64,000 nucleotides of DNA from Zingiber officinale (Eukaryota > Streptophyta > Magnoliopsida > Zingiberales > Zingiberaceae), in contig NC_055992.1 of assembly GCF_018446385.1 (NCBI RefSeq), positions 52,962,799-53,026,798 of the forward strand, in the 5' to 3' direction. The notes under the pieces are model-generated. The model saw only the letters and a program-made list of their open reading frames with translations. It did not search any database and was not told the DNA's origin. The translations under genes and the position numbers were made by a program. Shown piece by piece: positions 24,183 through 35,900 of the stretch; the stretch's first letter is position 1; each line of letters begins with the position of its first letter.

Positions 24183-25460
24183 GGGGGAGTGAGACCTGCT
24201 GGCTTGACTGAGTTGAGGTCAGTTACTCTTCGGGTTCAGGACTACGTGATGTATAGGGTCCTGACAGCATGTATTCTGCCGATCTCATCTCGGGATGTTT
24301 AGACTTCCTTGAAGTAATATAGACTTCTGTGCATGTTTAGTCAGTTTCACAAAATCTGAGTTTACTTATCACTTATTCAAATTCTAGGAAAAACATTTTG
24401 TCAAAATCCCTACTTTTTTAGACTTTCAAAAATTGGACTTAGCCTAGGATTTTCCCCTAGAAATCATGTTCCCCTAGGACTCAGCCAGAGCATCTCACAA
24501 ACACCTAGGTTTACCTTGATTGTGTTTGTAAAACATAGAACGGCGTGAGATGCATAGGGTACAGCCTGGACTCAAGAATGCTTATATCTGTGCATCGATA
24601 TGAGTCTGGGCGTTAAATATGCAATAAACATTAATCAAGTTAAGTTCTCCAGCTCTAGTCAAGTCTATCTGGACCAAAATAACTTAACTTGACTAACCAA
24701 GTGAAAGCTATTGTCCTGTAGACAATCAGCAAGTAACTCAAAGTTAGACAGTTGGCAAAGGATACTCAATCTTTTAGTTAAAAATGCCTATACTTTAGGG
24801 CTCTGATACCTGATCAACACCAATTACATTGCTATTCAACTTGACTCATGCTTGGACTTAAGGACCAACTGAATAAATAACCTAAATTAAATTTTTAGCT
24901 ACTCTCTCTCTTCAACTTAAAAATTAACAAGTTTTTTTTAATTAAGCTAAGTCACTTTTCACTTAAGCTAAATTTTCAAAGTTCAATGTTTGCAAAAGGC
25001 TTAGCTAAGTGGTTCATAGAGCAACTTTCAAATTTTTTTTCAAACTTAGCCAACCTTGAAACCTAACGTTATATATTATTGCTAAGATATTTTCTAGGTT
25101 ACCTTTCAGATAGTTTTGCAAAATTTTAACTCAGTCCTTTCAAAATTTTAGGTGAAAAGTTATTTTTCAACTTAGCACTTATCCTGTTTTTAGTCTAATT
25201 TATTTTTCAAAAAGAAAAATTGAAACTGGCTTATTTTTTGATAAAGGCAAAGGGGGAGAATAAGAAAATTCAAAAGTAAACTTTAAAAGTAAAAAGTAAA
25301 AATTTAAAAAGGAAACCCTGTATTAAGGGGGAGCTTCACAAAAGTTTAAGTGTTAGCTTAAGTTAGGCATTGATTTGATTTTATATACTTAAGCTTGCTC
25401 ACTTAAAACCTTTTTATGCATTTGTTTTTACTTAACTTTGAATTTGGGTTGCCATAATCA
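24183..25460 (+). other. Copia-C 3' internal region, non-coding
   Basis: No open frame with recognisable content is seen. It has CCCCTAG blocks near 24460-24490, several Leu-codon-like T/A-rich stretches and a purine tract AAAGGGGGAGAA at about 25250 that resembles the true polypurine tract 210 bp downstream. Confidence 0.7.
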
Positions 25461-25473
25461 AAAAGGGGGAGAT
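25461..25473 (+). other. Polypurine tract of Copia-C
   Basis: AAAAGGGGGAGAT lies directly before the 3' LTR (TGTTGG). This is the standard plus-strand primer. Confidence 0.93.
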
Positions 25474-26848
25474 TGTTGGTGCGGGAAGCATCTAACGATC
25501 GAACCTGAGTTTTGATAATGGCAAAGGATTCAAAGTTAAGGTGTGTTGTGATCTAACATGTTGAATGAGTATTTCAGGAAAAGTCCTAACTGCGGTTAGG
25601 CAGGTGAAAAACCCTAGGGGGTGGTAACCCTAGGTCCTAGGGGGTGGTAACCCTAGGTGGAGAAAAGTCCTAGCTGCGGTTAGGCAAAGGGAAAAACCCT
25701 AGGGGGTGGTAACCCTAGGTCATAGGGGGTGGTAACCCTATGCGGAAAGTCTTGGCAGGTCGATGGCTTCAGGAAAAAGTCCTAGGGGGTGGTAACCCTA
25801 GGTGGAAAGTCCTGATGTCGCGAACCAGGTGAAAGACTGGACTAGCCGGGAAGCGGATGTCCAGCAGAAAGTCCGGAAGCGTCGAGTGCTGAGCAAAAGT
25901 CCAGTCGATCTGGAGGATCGCACTGGCAACAGGTAAATCTCCTGAGTGGAGTAGGTGAGGACGTGTTCCCCGTAGAGGGAACAGTAGGCGTCGGGTCGAC
26001 CTAGGGTTTCCGGGGGGAAACCTGAAGTCAGACCCGGACAGTTCGAATGCTGTCAAAACTTTCATTATTATCATTCATTATGTTTCTGTGCTAACTTTGT
26101 TTTGTAGGGTATGTGTTTGGGACTAACACATTTTGCAGGGACTAACACATTTTGCAGGAACAAAGGAGCAAGTTACAACTCGGATGAATAGTGTCCGAGG
26201 CGCCTCCATGGAGCTTGGAGGCGCCTCGGGTGCGAACCAGGAAAAGCCAGCGCAGAAGGTTGGAGGCGCCTTAGATGAAGTTCAAGGCACCTTGGGTCGA
26301 AGGTTGAAGGCGCCTCGGGTAGGCTGAAGGCGCCTTGAACTGGATGAAGTTCGACCAAGTCTGTGCTGATCTCCGCGGGTGACTCGGCCTGTTTAAGGCG
26401 CCTTGAAGGGCTTCAAGGCGCCTTGAACACCCTTTATAAGGGGTCTCGAGCAGCAGCACCAGAACAACAAATACCAAGTAATCTCTCGTCAACGTGCTGC
26501 TCCAGAAAACATTCCGAAGTGTTGCTACAAGTGTCCGATGACCCGAAGCTTCAGATTTAGCATTTCTTGTTGTCGGTATAATACTTATTAAATTTTAATT
26601 GTACTCATAATTGTAATCTTTTAACGAGCTTATAGTTGTTGCCCACGGAAAGCGATCAAGGATCGCGGCCCTTCGAGTAGGAGTCGCCTTAGGCTCCGAA
26701 CGAAGTAAAATCTCTCGTGTCTCTCTGTGTGTATTTGTTCTTTATTCCGCTGGGTGTTTTTAAACTCTGATAGTTCTTCGATTTAACAGAACGATTTAGC
26801 CACGAGTGCTATTTACCCCCCCCCCCTCTAGCACGTCTCGATCCAACA
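25474..26848 (+). repeat. Copia-C 3' LTR
   Basis: This 1375-bp LTR is nearly identical to 19299-20630. Differences are mostly two insertions: a tandem copy of GGGACTAACACATTTTGCA near 26110-26155, and an extra palindrome unit near 26285-26320. It is followed by the TSD AGGAC. Confidence 0.95.
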
Positions 26849-26977
26849 AGGACTATCCTGAGGTGTGGGACGAACTATATAGGAAGGAAAACCATAGCTC
26901 ATTCGTAAATCCATTTCCTCTGTCTCGGTGAGGTCAGAAACACACGAAAGAAACCATGCAGGAGGAGAAGAAGCCAT
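26849..26977 (-). pseudogene. Antisense gene 2, first coding segment
   Basis: The ATG at 26977 opens MASSPPAWFLSCVSDLTETE and runs to the TSD of Copia-C. The frame then resumes at 19298. It aligns with the N terminus of antisense gene 1 (MAEEMMAPWYVQ), which supports this start. Upstream (26978-27060) is a short AT-rich region without a clear TATA box. Confidence 0.7.
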
Positions 26978-27881
26978 GGTGAAACAGTAGAAGGAAGGTG
27001 AATCGAGGAAGGTGAAGAAAAAGTTGGGAAGCAAAAGAGAACTTCTTAAACCCTTGTTTTTCCTTTTGATCCTATAGAAGAAACATCAAATAAAGATAGT
27101 AGAAGAAATAAAATAAGGAAGAATACCCAGAGTCATAACCATCATAAAGAGGTGATGTCATCAAAGGATAAAATAGAATTCAAAAAGAAGGATGAATTCC
27201 AAGGAAAAGGATGTTAAGTTTGGTAATCTTCCTCGGAAAACACGACCGACTTTCTCTCGATATGGACTTGATTCTTAACAGAATTAAACAAATGGGTAAA
27301 ATTGGTCGGGTATCAGATTGATAAAATGATTTCAAATTATCTATCCGAGTAAAACAATAAACCCGGATAGGCGTAATAAATCAGACGAGATGTGTAGGCA
27401 TGAGTATGAATCGGCCGGTCACGATAGACCAGCCAAGATAAATACTATCCCAATATGTCGATCAGAGGTTTATAATGGTAAGTCAGGTGACACTCGTCAT
27501 AATAAATCAGAACGAAATTGGGTTAAGCATAATGCGTTAGATGATATTCATAAATACAAATATACATTGATCGAGTATAATAAATCGACCGATATTGAGA
27601 GTATTGCGATAATCTGCACTAAATCGAACGGGACTTAATTAACTACAAAACACCGGATGATACTTGTCAATACTAGTATGCATCGACCGGTCACGATAGA
27701 TCAGTCGAAATTTAGGATATTATAGTATATTGCGTAAAGTTTTATGGCAGCCAGCCAGGCGACATTCAACATACTTAGACAAAACAAACAACCACCATGA
27801 AGAGAAACAGATTTAATAATAAAGATAGAAGTTTTACTTTACATAAATTAACCAGGCTGTCACCATAAATCCTAGTCCACC
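26978..27881. other. Spacer between the two antisense genes
   Basis: No gene is seen. It would hold the promoter of antisense gene 2 and the 3' end of gene 1. A 35-bp segment containing CCGGTCACGATAGA occurs at 27406-27440 and again at 27677-27711, differing at a few positions. The small open frame at 27390-27638 looks accidental. Confidence 0.6.
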
Positions 27882-28532
27882 TTACAATGATTTGAATTCA
27901 AGTAAGAAAATCACTCTATTGCTATCAAGAAGTTTGCGACGATTCAGGAAGTTGGGAGGAGGATCACGAGATAAGAAATTTCCTTCTCGCAATTGTTGCA
28001 CCGCTCCATCAGCTCCAGTGGTGAAGGCTGCCATGATCGACTTTACAATTGGCCTGTTGAACTCGGTAGATTTAATCATGAGGGTGGCCCTATCCTTGAA
28101 GCGGGTGTCTTCATTAGCCTTGTAGACGACCAAAGCCGTTTGGGAAGTTTTCAGTTCGGCTTCTTTGGTGGAGACCTCAGTTTTAGCTGAATTTAGGGAA
28201 GTATTCAAGGAAGTTATTTCGTCATCCTTCAGCTGCAAGGCCTTAAGTTTATCTACCAATGCTGACTCATAATCAGACTTTAACTTGTCGAGCTCAGCCA
28301 TCTATTTCTCCAAATTGGAAGTTAATTCTTTGTTAAGATCCATAGCTGATTTAAATTGCGACTAAAGACTCGCAATTTGGACTTCAAGTTGTCTCTTGGA
28401 GGCAGGGGAAAGCGTGGCAGAAGACAACTCGGTAACCCGCTATTTCAGTTTTTCGTTCTCGGATTTCATCTTCTTGTTCTCGGTATATAAATTGTGCATT
28501 AGCCGAGACAAGCCCATGTTCTCTACCCATCG

Positions 28533-28599
28533 CTAGAAATGTAATAAAAAGTTATGACATAGTCGCTGATAAGTAATAAGTAGATAATAATGAACATAC
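28533..28599 (-). other. Intron 2 of antisense gene 1
   Basis: This is a 67-bp intron from GTATG to ACATTTCTAG. Splicing joins YKETQ to RWVENMGL in frame, entering the coiled-coil exon. Confidence 0.68.
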
Positions 28600-29366
28600 C
28601 TGAGTTTCCTTATAGGGGAAGTGATTGATTGTTTTATAAGTAGTAAATTCTTCAAAAAGAGGGTGAACTCTCTCCCGAGCACCAGCAAAGGAACCTCCTA
28701 GCAGTATAGGGAGGACAGGAATGGCAGAAGAACCCACGGAGAAAGAGGAAGTAGGAATAGAAGGAGGAACAAAAACTAAATAAGAAGAAGGTGAGGAAGG
28801 TAAAAATCCAGATTCTAGAATAGACAATGGAAAGGTGAAGGAAACACCACCAGAGGCACTGGTACTAGAAGAAGGTGAGGCAAGAAAAATGAGAGAGGGG
28901 TAAAGTTCGGCCAGAGTAGGTTCATCAGAAGGAAGGTCAGCAGGAACAAAATCTTCTGAAACCAGTTCGTCAGCAGGAAGGATAAGTCTCCTTTTGGAAG
29001 GAGGAGCCCTAGTAAGTTTGCGCCCCGGGCATTTGCCGGGAGCAACTTCAGCTATCAATTTACCGGAGCTGACAGGAGATGTAAGTTCAATGATAGGATG
29101 GGGAGCGGCTGATGTGGGAGCGGCTGATGCGGGAGCAGCAGCCACTGGCGAAGAAATAGTTAGCAAAGAGACCACAAGAATTTCTACAGAAAGGCCTTCG
29201 GGAGCTTCAGGAACCACCTGAGAGCTGGACACTTTAACCAGGGGAATCAGATCTTCAACTAGAGGTGGTGGAGTAATGGCAGCAAGAAGCTCTTGTTCTT
29301 TTGCACGAATTGCGTCCTCCTCCAAATGCAGTTCTTCATCGATTAAAGCAGAATAAAAATTGTCCA

Positions 29367-29428
29367 CTACATAGAGAGGAAAAATATTTTAGTTAGTAAA
29401 AATCAATAAGGAAGAAGCAGGATTTTAC
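29367..29428 (-). other. Intron 1 of antisense gene 1
   Basis: This is a 62-bp GT-AG intron with a pyrimidine-rich acceptor (TTTTTCCTCTCTATGTAG). Splicing gives GSL then VDNFY in frame. Confidence 0.72.
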
Positions 29429-29929
29429 CTAAAGAGCCTTGTGTAACAGGCTTGACGGGGCTTAGACCAAATAAGTATAGAAGATTGACCCTCAGCCACT
29501 TAGGGATAGAAAGTCGACGACAATTTTCACAATAAATAGGAAAAGAAGGATGAAGATGAAACTCCCTAACGTCGGGCAAGGGAGGTAAGGTGGATCTCTG
29601 TAACGCCCACCCCTCCTGCTAGTAGGGGGGGTTACTTACTTGCGAGGGGAACATACATGCATATTAATATTTCTTTTCTAAAGTAAAACAACGGAAGTAT
29701 CATGAAGTCATGCGGAACATTAACATAAATAAACTTAGTTCATGTCAACATAAAATAACATAAGCAGGTCTTTTTCTTTTTCTTAGCCGAGCCACCACCA
29801 CACACATCTCTTGCCTCTCCTGTGGCTCCCCTAGTTTATCCATTCTTTGCCTTTATCTGCGGTACAAGGAAAGTAAGCTATAAGCACACAGGCTTAGTAA
29901 GATCCTTTCCTACTCACAAAAACGTATTT

Positions 29930-30420
29930 CATATCATAATCACATAAGCATATAACAATGAAGACATAATCATCTAAACATCGTATCATGTAAACAGAAC
30001 ATCATCACATATCATATCATTAAGTAACATCATGCTATATCATATCATAAATAAAATAGCATCATGTCATATAAACCATAAGAGCATATCATATCATAAA
30101 AATATATCACGATACATCATATCATAAATAAAAGAGCATCATGTCATATAAATCATAAGAGCATATCACATCATAAAGAAATATCATAATATATCATATC
30201 ATAAATAAAAGAGCATCATGTCATATAAATCATAAGAGCATATCATATCATAAAGGAATATCATGATATATCATATCATAAATAACAGAGCATCATGTCA
30301 TATAAATCATAAGAGCATATCATATCATAACTTATTATATCATGCAAGATGTCTTTTAAAACATGTGTCATGTCATGTGCAAGATGTCTTAAAACATATC
30401 ATATAATACTTGAACATAAT
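29930..30420. repeat. Tandem ATCATAT-rich repeats in solo LTR H
   Basis: A unit of roughly 75 bp with AGAGCATCATGTCATATAA and CATAAGAGCATATCA repeats about four times, bounded by shorter CATATCAT runs. Confidence 0.85.
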
Positions 30421-30639
30421 ATCATCATGAGGGCCCAGCTTGTACCACATACATACATAAATGTGCGCAATCCCTAGGACAGGGTAGCTAGCCCCAAACC
30501 TACTAGGGAACTAGGTCCGTACTACGACCGTCGACCTAGGGGCGTACTAAGAAGCCCATCCCTTTTTTACTAGACCCGTTCATAGTCCGTCGGCCTAGGG
30601 GCGCTTATGGAGCTCACCCTTGGTACAAGCCATATAAAG

Positions 30640-30870
30640 TAAAATAATATGTCATAGTTACTTATCATATCATGAAGAGTGCTCTTAGTCCCAACTAATA
30701 GGGAAGCAACTTTTAGGTCTTTACTTGTCATGTCATAAAGAGTGCTCTTAGTCCCGCTTAATAGGGAAGCAACTCTTAGGCCTTTACTTATCATATCGTA
30801 AAGAGTGCTCTTAGTCCCACTTGATAGGGAAACAACTCTTAGGCCTTTACTTATCATGTCATAAAGCATG
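30640..30870. repeat. About 60-bp tandem repeat in solo LTR H
   Basis: AGAGTGCTCTTAGTCCC followed by GGGAAGCAACTCTTAGG recurs three times at about 62-bp spacing. Confidence 0.85.
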
Positions 30871-31099
30871 CATACTTGAGCATAAATCACATCATAAGAG
30901 TCATCATAATACATGATTCATAAACATACATAAATGAGCATATTACTTGTCATATCATAAAGCATTCATACTTGAGCATAAATCACATCATAAGAGTCAT
31001 TATCATGCATGTTTCATAAGCATACATAAATGAGCATATAATGCATCATAGGAAACATAATCATGCATGGAATTCCTTAATTAGCATCTCTTCATTCAT

Positions 31100-32360
31100 A
31101 TCTTTGCATATGAAACACATAGTAAAATTATAATTGGGTCTCTAACCCTAATTCCATGTAGTGGCCGAAAGTTCCAAGCCTAGCCCTAGGTTATAGACAA
31201 CATAAAATCATGTGAACCCTAAACCAATTTCATATCATAAATCATTAAGAACATAATGAGCATATTTGGTTTAGGTTCTAAGCTCCCTAGGTTCTTGGTC
31301 TTGTTATGGCCGAAAGTTACCATGCCTAGTTCTAGGTTATAAACAACATAAAAGCATGTGAACCCTAAGCCAATTTTACATCATAAATCACTAAGAACAT
31401 AATGAGCATATTTGGTTTAGGTTCTAAGCTCTCTAGGTTCTTAGTCTTGTTATGGCCGAAACTTAGGGGTATGAAACGAAGTTCTAAACAACATACAAGC
31501 ATAAGAATATCAAGCTAACTTCATATCATATCATAAGGGAATTCATGAGCATGCTAGATTTAATTTTAAGCTTCCTTGGACCCTAAAACTAATCATGGCC
31601 GAAACATAAGGAGACATGTATCTAGATTTCAAGCAACATTCAAACATGATAACCCTAAGTTAGCTTTATATCATGTCATAAGAAGAGTCATGAGCATGTT
31701 AGAGTAATTTTTAAGCTCTCCTAGGTCTTAATTCTCATCATGGCTGAAGCCCTAAGGTGCAATACATCAATGTTCCAAACAACATACAAGCATGAAACCC
31801 TAAGAAATCTTCCTACCTTTTCATATGGAAAGTCGTGAGCATGATAGCTTAAATTTTTAAACACTTCTGGGTCTTCATTTCTATCATGGTCGAAACCCTA
31901 ATTCCCTAAGGTGGCATGCATTTAGGTTCCAATCAACATACAAGTGTGAAAACACTAAGTACTCTTCATAACATATTAATAAGCAAGTCATGATCATGGT
32001 AGACTAAATTTTTAACTTCTCCTAGTCAATTACTTCTATCATGGCCGAACACTTCATGTGCATGAATTTAAGTTTTAAGCTACATACAAGTATAAGAACA
32101 CCAAACTAATCTCTTATCATAGGGTACATATCATAAGGACATAGTGAGCATGTTTAGTTTAGGTCTTAAGCCTTCCTAATCTTTTATTCACACTTTGGCC
32201 GAAAGTTCAAGCGCATGGATCTAAGTTTTAGGTAAGCATACAAGCATAAGAAACATTAACTAACTCCTATACTAGGGTACATATCATAAGAACATAGTGA
32301 GCATGCTTAGTTAGGTCTTAAACTTCTCTAAATCTTTTATTCAAGTCTTGGCTGAAAGTT
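31100..32360. repeat. Diverged repeats with ATGGCCGAAA in solo LTR H
   Basis: About eight degenerate blocks of 120-150 bp carry ATGGCCGAAA, a CATACAAGCAT-like segment and a CATGAGCATG-like segment. The same blocks appear inverted in G (33540-34800). They look like old tandem duplication inside the LTR. Confidence 0.7.
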
Positions 32361-34959
32361 TCAAGAAGTGACCTTAAGTTTTTAAGCATTCTAACCTCAT
32401 GGAAAACACATAAACAACTTGTACCACAGGTGAGGGGATACTTACATCCTCTTGCTTGTTTTTCGTAAGGAAGATGGTGCCCTTGTGAAGAGGAAGAAGA
32501 AACTTCTCCTCCTAATTCTCTCTTTTCTTCTCTTGCTTGTAAGGAGTAGATCTTGAGGACTCCTTCTTGTGAATTAGTTTTCTTAGCAAGAAAAACGTTA
32601 TCTTGGATTTTCGGAAATGAGAGAGGGAGAGGTTTAGGTCTCGGTGGAGGAGGAAGAAGGAGAAAGAAGGAGGAGGAAGAAGTAGCCAAACTTTCTCTCC
32701 TTTCTCTTCTCATTCTTATTTATTCTCAATGAGGATGAAACATGTCCCAATTCATCCCTTCACTCCTCTACTCTCTCACCCTCTTAATTCCCACGAAAAT
32801 AGAGAAAAAGAAGGAAGTGTAACACCCACGAATTTCTTAAGCTATGTAGGTGAAGATTTCTTTTAGAATAAAAGAAAATAAGATAGAAAAAAAATATATA
32901 TATATATATATAAAGAATTAGTTAAGGATTGAACCTTGAACCTTCTTAAGCTAAGAATTATAGAATTACCACTAGACCATCATGAGTTATTGTTAAATAG
33001 AGGATGGATATTGTAGATAAAGGTAAGACCATGATTAAGAGAAGAAAGCAAGAAAAAGACAAATTGTCTTCTTCTTCTTCTTTTCATTTTCGTGGTTAAC
33101 AAGAGAGAAGGAGAGGAGAGGAAGTAGGGGGATGAATGAAGACATTTCTTCATCATTAAGAGACTAAAAGATGAGTTAAGAAGAGGGGAAAGCAAAGCCT
33201 CTTTTTGCTTCTTACTTCCACCTAGCATAAAGGGAAAAATCAAGAAGAGACTTCATTTTTTCTTCCCTTCCCTCACCTTGCCGTGACCTAGAGCCCCCTC
33301 TTTTCTTTCCCAAAAATCTAACTAAGGTTTTCTCCCTAACAAAACCAAACTACAAGGAGGAACCCTCAAGATATACCTCTCACAAGCAAGAAAAACACAA
33401 AGGAGCACTAGGAGGAGGAGCTCTCTTCTTTCTTTTCACCAAGGGTACCTTCTCTTAGGAAAAGACCAAGCAAGAGGATGTGAGTATCCCCTCACCTGTG
33501 GTACAAGTGGTTCTATGGTTTTCATTTGAGTTTATATGAAATTTTAACCTAGAGCTCTCCTTTAGAAATTTCGGTTATGATGCCTGTGAAGTTATGGAAG
33601 CTTAAAAACCAAAATCCATAAGTTTAAGCTTTCCTCATGATATGTTATGAATATAACCTTGATATTTCATGCTTGTATAAGGCTTAGGGTTAGGTAATAC
33701 CCTACCTTAGGGTTCGGCCATGAAGAGGTCTAAAAACCTAGGAAAGCTCAAGTTAAAAACTAACATGTCTATGACCTATTCTATGATGTTATATGAATGT
33801 TTTTCTTGATGTTTGTACTTGTATGTTGCTTAGAACTAGTAGACCCCTACTTTAAGGTTTCGGCCATGAAGGGATTTAATACCTTAAGGAGGTTAAACCT
33901 CAAATTTAGCTTGCTTATGTTTCTCTTTATGAAAAGATATGAAAAATGACATAAAGCACTTGGGATTCATGTTGTTTAGGGTTAGGTTTTTACTTGATAA
34001 ACTTTCGGCCAACATGAAATGTAAGGCTTAAACAAGCCTAAATTCAACCCTAACATGTTTATGTTCCTCCCCATGATATGCTATGAAATTCATAAGGTAC
34101 TCACATGCTTGTAAATTCTAGAAGAGGTATTAAATATGAAGTTTTCCACCATATGTTGTTAATGTTCTCTTGTTGTTTATAACTTGTATGTTGCTTAGAA
34201 CTAGGAGGACCCTATCACAAGGTTTCGGCCATGTAGGGATTTAAATACCTTAGTGAGGCTCAACCTCAAATCTAGCTTGCTTATGTTTTACCTTATGAAA
34301 AGATATGAAGATAACATTATGCACTTGAGTTTTCAAGTTGCTTAGGGTTATGTTTTTTCACATGTTAAACATTCGGCCACCATGAAATGTAGGGCTTAGG
34401 CAAGCCTAAATTCAACCCTAACATGTTTATGTTCCTCTCCATGTATGCTATGAAATTTATGAGTACCCACATGTCTAGAATCCATGCTTTGGTGGCATTC
34501 GGCCACTTACATTTGGTGAACTTAGGAAGCTTGAACTTTAACCTAATATGCTCATGTGAATGCCTATGATAAATGCAGGGAAAAATTTATTTAGAATCAC
34601 ATGCTTACATGCTATATGTAACCTAGTTGGGACCTTGTATGTTTCGGCCAAGGTGGGTTTAAAACCCTAGGAAGCATAGAACCTAAAATCACATATGCTT
34701 ATGATGTTCCCTATGTTAAATGTTATGGAAATGAATGTGGGTTCATTTGCTTGTATGATTTCATGAAACCTAAGTGAGCCTATGCATGTTTCGGCCACCC
34801 TTAGTGGGTTGAGAATTTAGACTAAGTTATGACTCAATATGTACTTCCCTTGCCATGACATGAATTAGAAGAAGTTAACTTGTGAACCATGCATGATTAT
34901 GTTTTCTTTTTGTGTCATATTGCTCATTTGAATATGCTTATGAACCATTCATGAGAATG

Positions 34960-35300
34960 ATATCTAAAAATGGCTATGTGCCCAAATATGATGGCTATGT
35001 GCCCAAGACAAGTATGATGGCTGTGTGCCCAAGTATGCATGGCTATGTGCCCATTTATGCATACCTTATGAATGACATGAATATGATATGTTACGAATGA
35101 CAACGATATGCTATGAAGGACATGAACATGATATGCTATGAATGACATGATTATGATATGCTATGAATGACATGAATATGATATGTTATGAATGACATGA
35201 ACATGATATGCTATGAATGACATGAATAAGATATGCTATGAACGACATAATTATGTTATGAAATGATAGAGATATGATATGGCATGTATTTTACTTTGAA
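34960..35300. repeat. GGCTATGTGCCC and GAATGACATGA tandem repeats in solo LTR G
   Basis: About four copies of GGCTATGTGCCCAAGTATG (34970-35060) are followed by about eight copies of a 26-bp ATGATATGCTATGAATGACA unit (35070-35260). The H copy lacks this expansion, so G has gained it since the two diverged. Confidence 0.82.
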
Positions 35301-35609
35301 TGGCTTGTACCAAAAGGGTGGGCTCCTCATGCACCCTTAGGTCGAATTACGGGCCTAGTAAAGGGTGGGCTCCTTACGTGCCCCTAGGTCGAGCTACGGG
35401 CCTAGTTTCCTAGTAGGTTCAAGACTAGCTACCTTGGGTCTACTTAGGATGCGCGCATTATGTATGTATGTGGTACTAAGCCGGGACCCTTTCATGTTGA
35501 GATTATTTTCAAGTACTATATGATATTGTTTTAAGACATCCCACCCATGACATAAATCATGTTTTGAAAGGCATATTGTACATGACATTTCTCATGTTTT
35601 AAAGGACAT

Positions 35610-35900
35610 CTTGCATCCATGCTCATGATATGATGATTTACTCATGCTATGATGTACACTTATGTTATGATATGATCTATACCATGATATGATGATTTAC
35701 TCATGCTATTATGTACACTTATGTTATGATATGATCTATACCATGATATGATGATTTACTCATGCTATGATGTACACTTATGTTATGATATGATCTATAC
35801 CATGATATGATGATTTTCTTATGTTATGTTAGTACCTCCATGCTATGATATGAACTATACCATGATATGATGATTTCTTATGTTATGATGTGATTCATGC
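35610..35900. repeat. About 59-bp tandem repeat in solo LTR G
   Basis: A unit with ATGATGTACACTTATGTTAT and GATCTATACCATGATATG repeats three to four times. Confidence 0.85.

Larger units (their letters stand above)
19299..26848 (+). mobile_element. Copia-C, gag-only copia retrotransposon
   Basis: This is a 7550-bp element with LTRs at both ends, a tRNA-Met primer site, one gag-like gene, a polypurine tract and no protease, integrase or RT. It is flanked by the 5-bp TSD AGGAC (19294-19298 and 26849-26853). It inserted into antisense gene 2, whose frame continues on both sides. The space where pol would be is filled by AT-rich tandem repeats. Elements with only gag depend on enzymes from autonomous relatives. 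The LTRs are very similar, so the insertion is fairly young. Confidence 0.95.
27882..29598 (-). pseudogene. Antisense gene 1, exons 1 (end), 2 and 3
   Basis: This continues the gene starting at 37293, after the solo-LTR insertion. Exon 1 ends at 29429. Intron 1 is 29428-29367 (62 bp, GTAAAA to TATGTAG). Exon 2 (29366-28600) begins VDNFYSALIDEELHLEEDAI and is then Pro/Ser-rich. Intron 2 is 28599-28533 (67 bp, GTATG to TTCTAG). Exon 3 (28532-27882) encodes a coiled coil and ends with AVQQLREGNFLSRDPPPNFL. Both junctions keep frame. Exon 3 has three in-frame TAG codons upstream of the ATG at 28301. The total would be about 700 residues. It is homologous in order and motifs to antisense gene 2. 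The coiled coil suggests self-association, and nothing points to an enzyme. Confidence 0.78.

Noticed and set aside
24780..24820. Primer-site-like GGGCTCTGATACC in Copia-C
   Set aside because: It is a partial inverted match inside non-coding sequence with no adjacent LTR edge.
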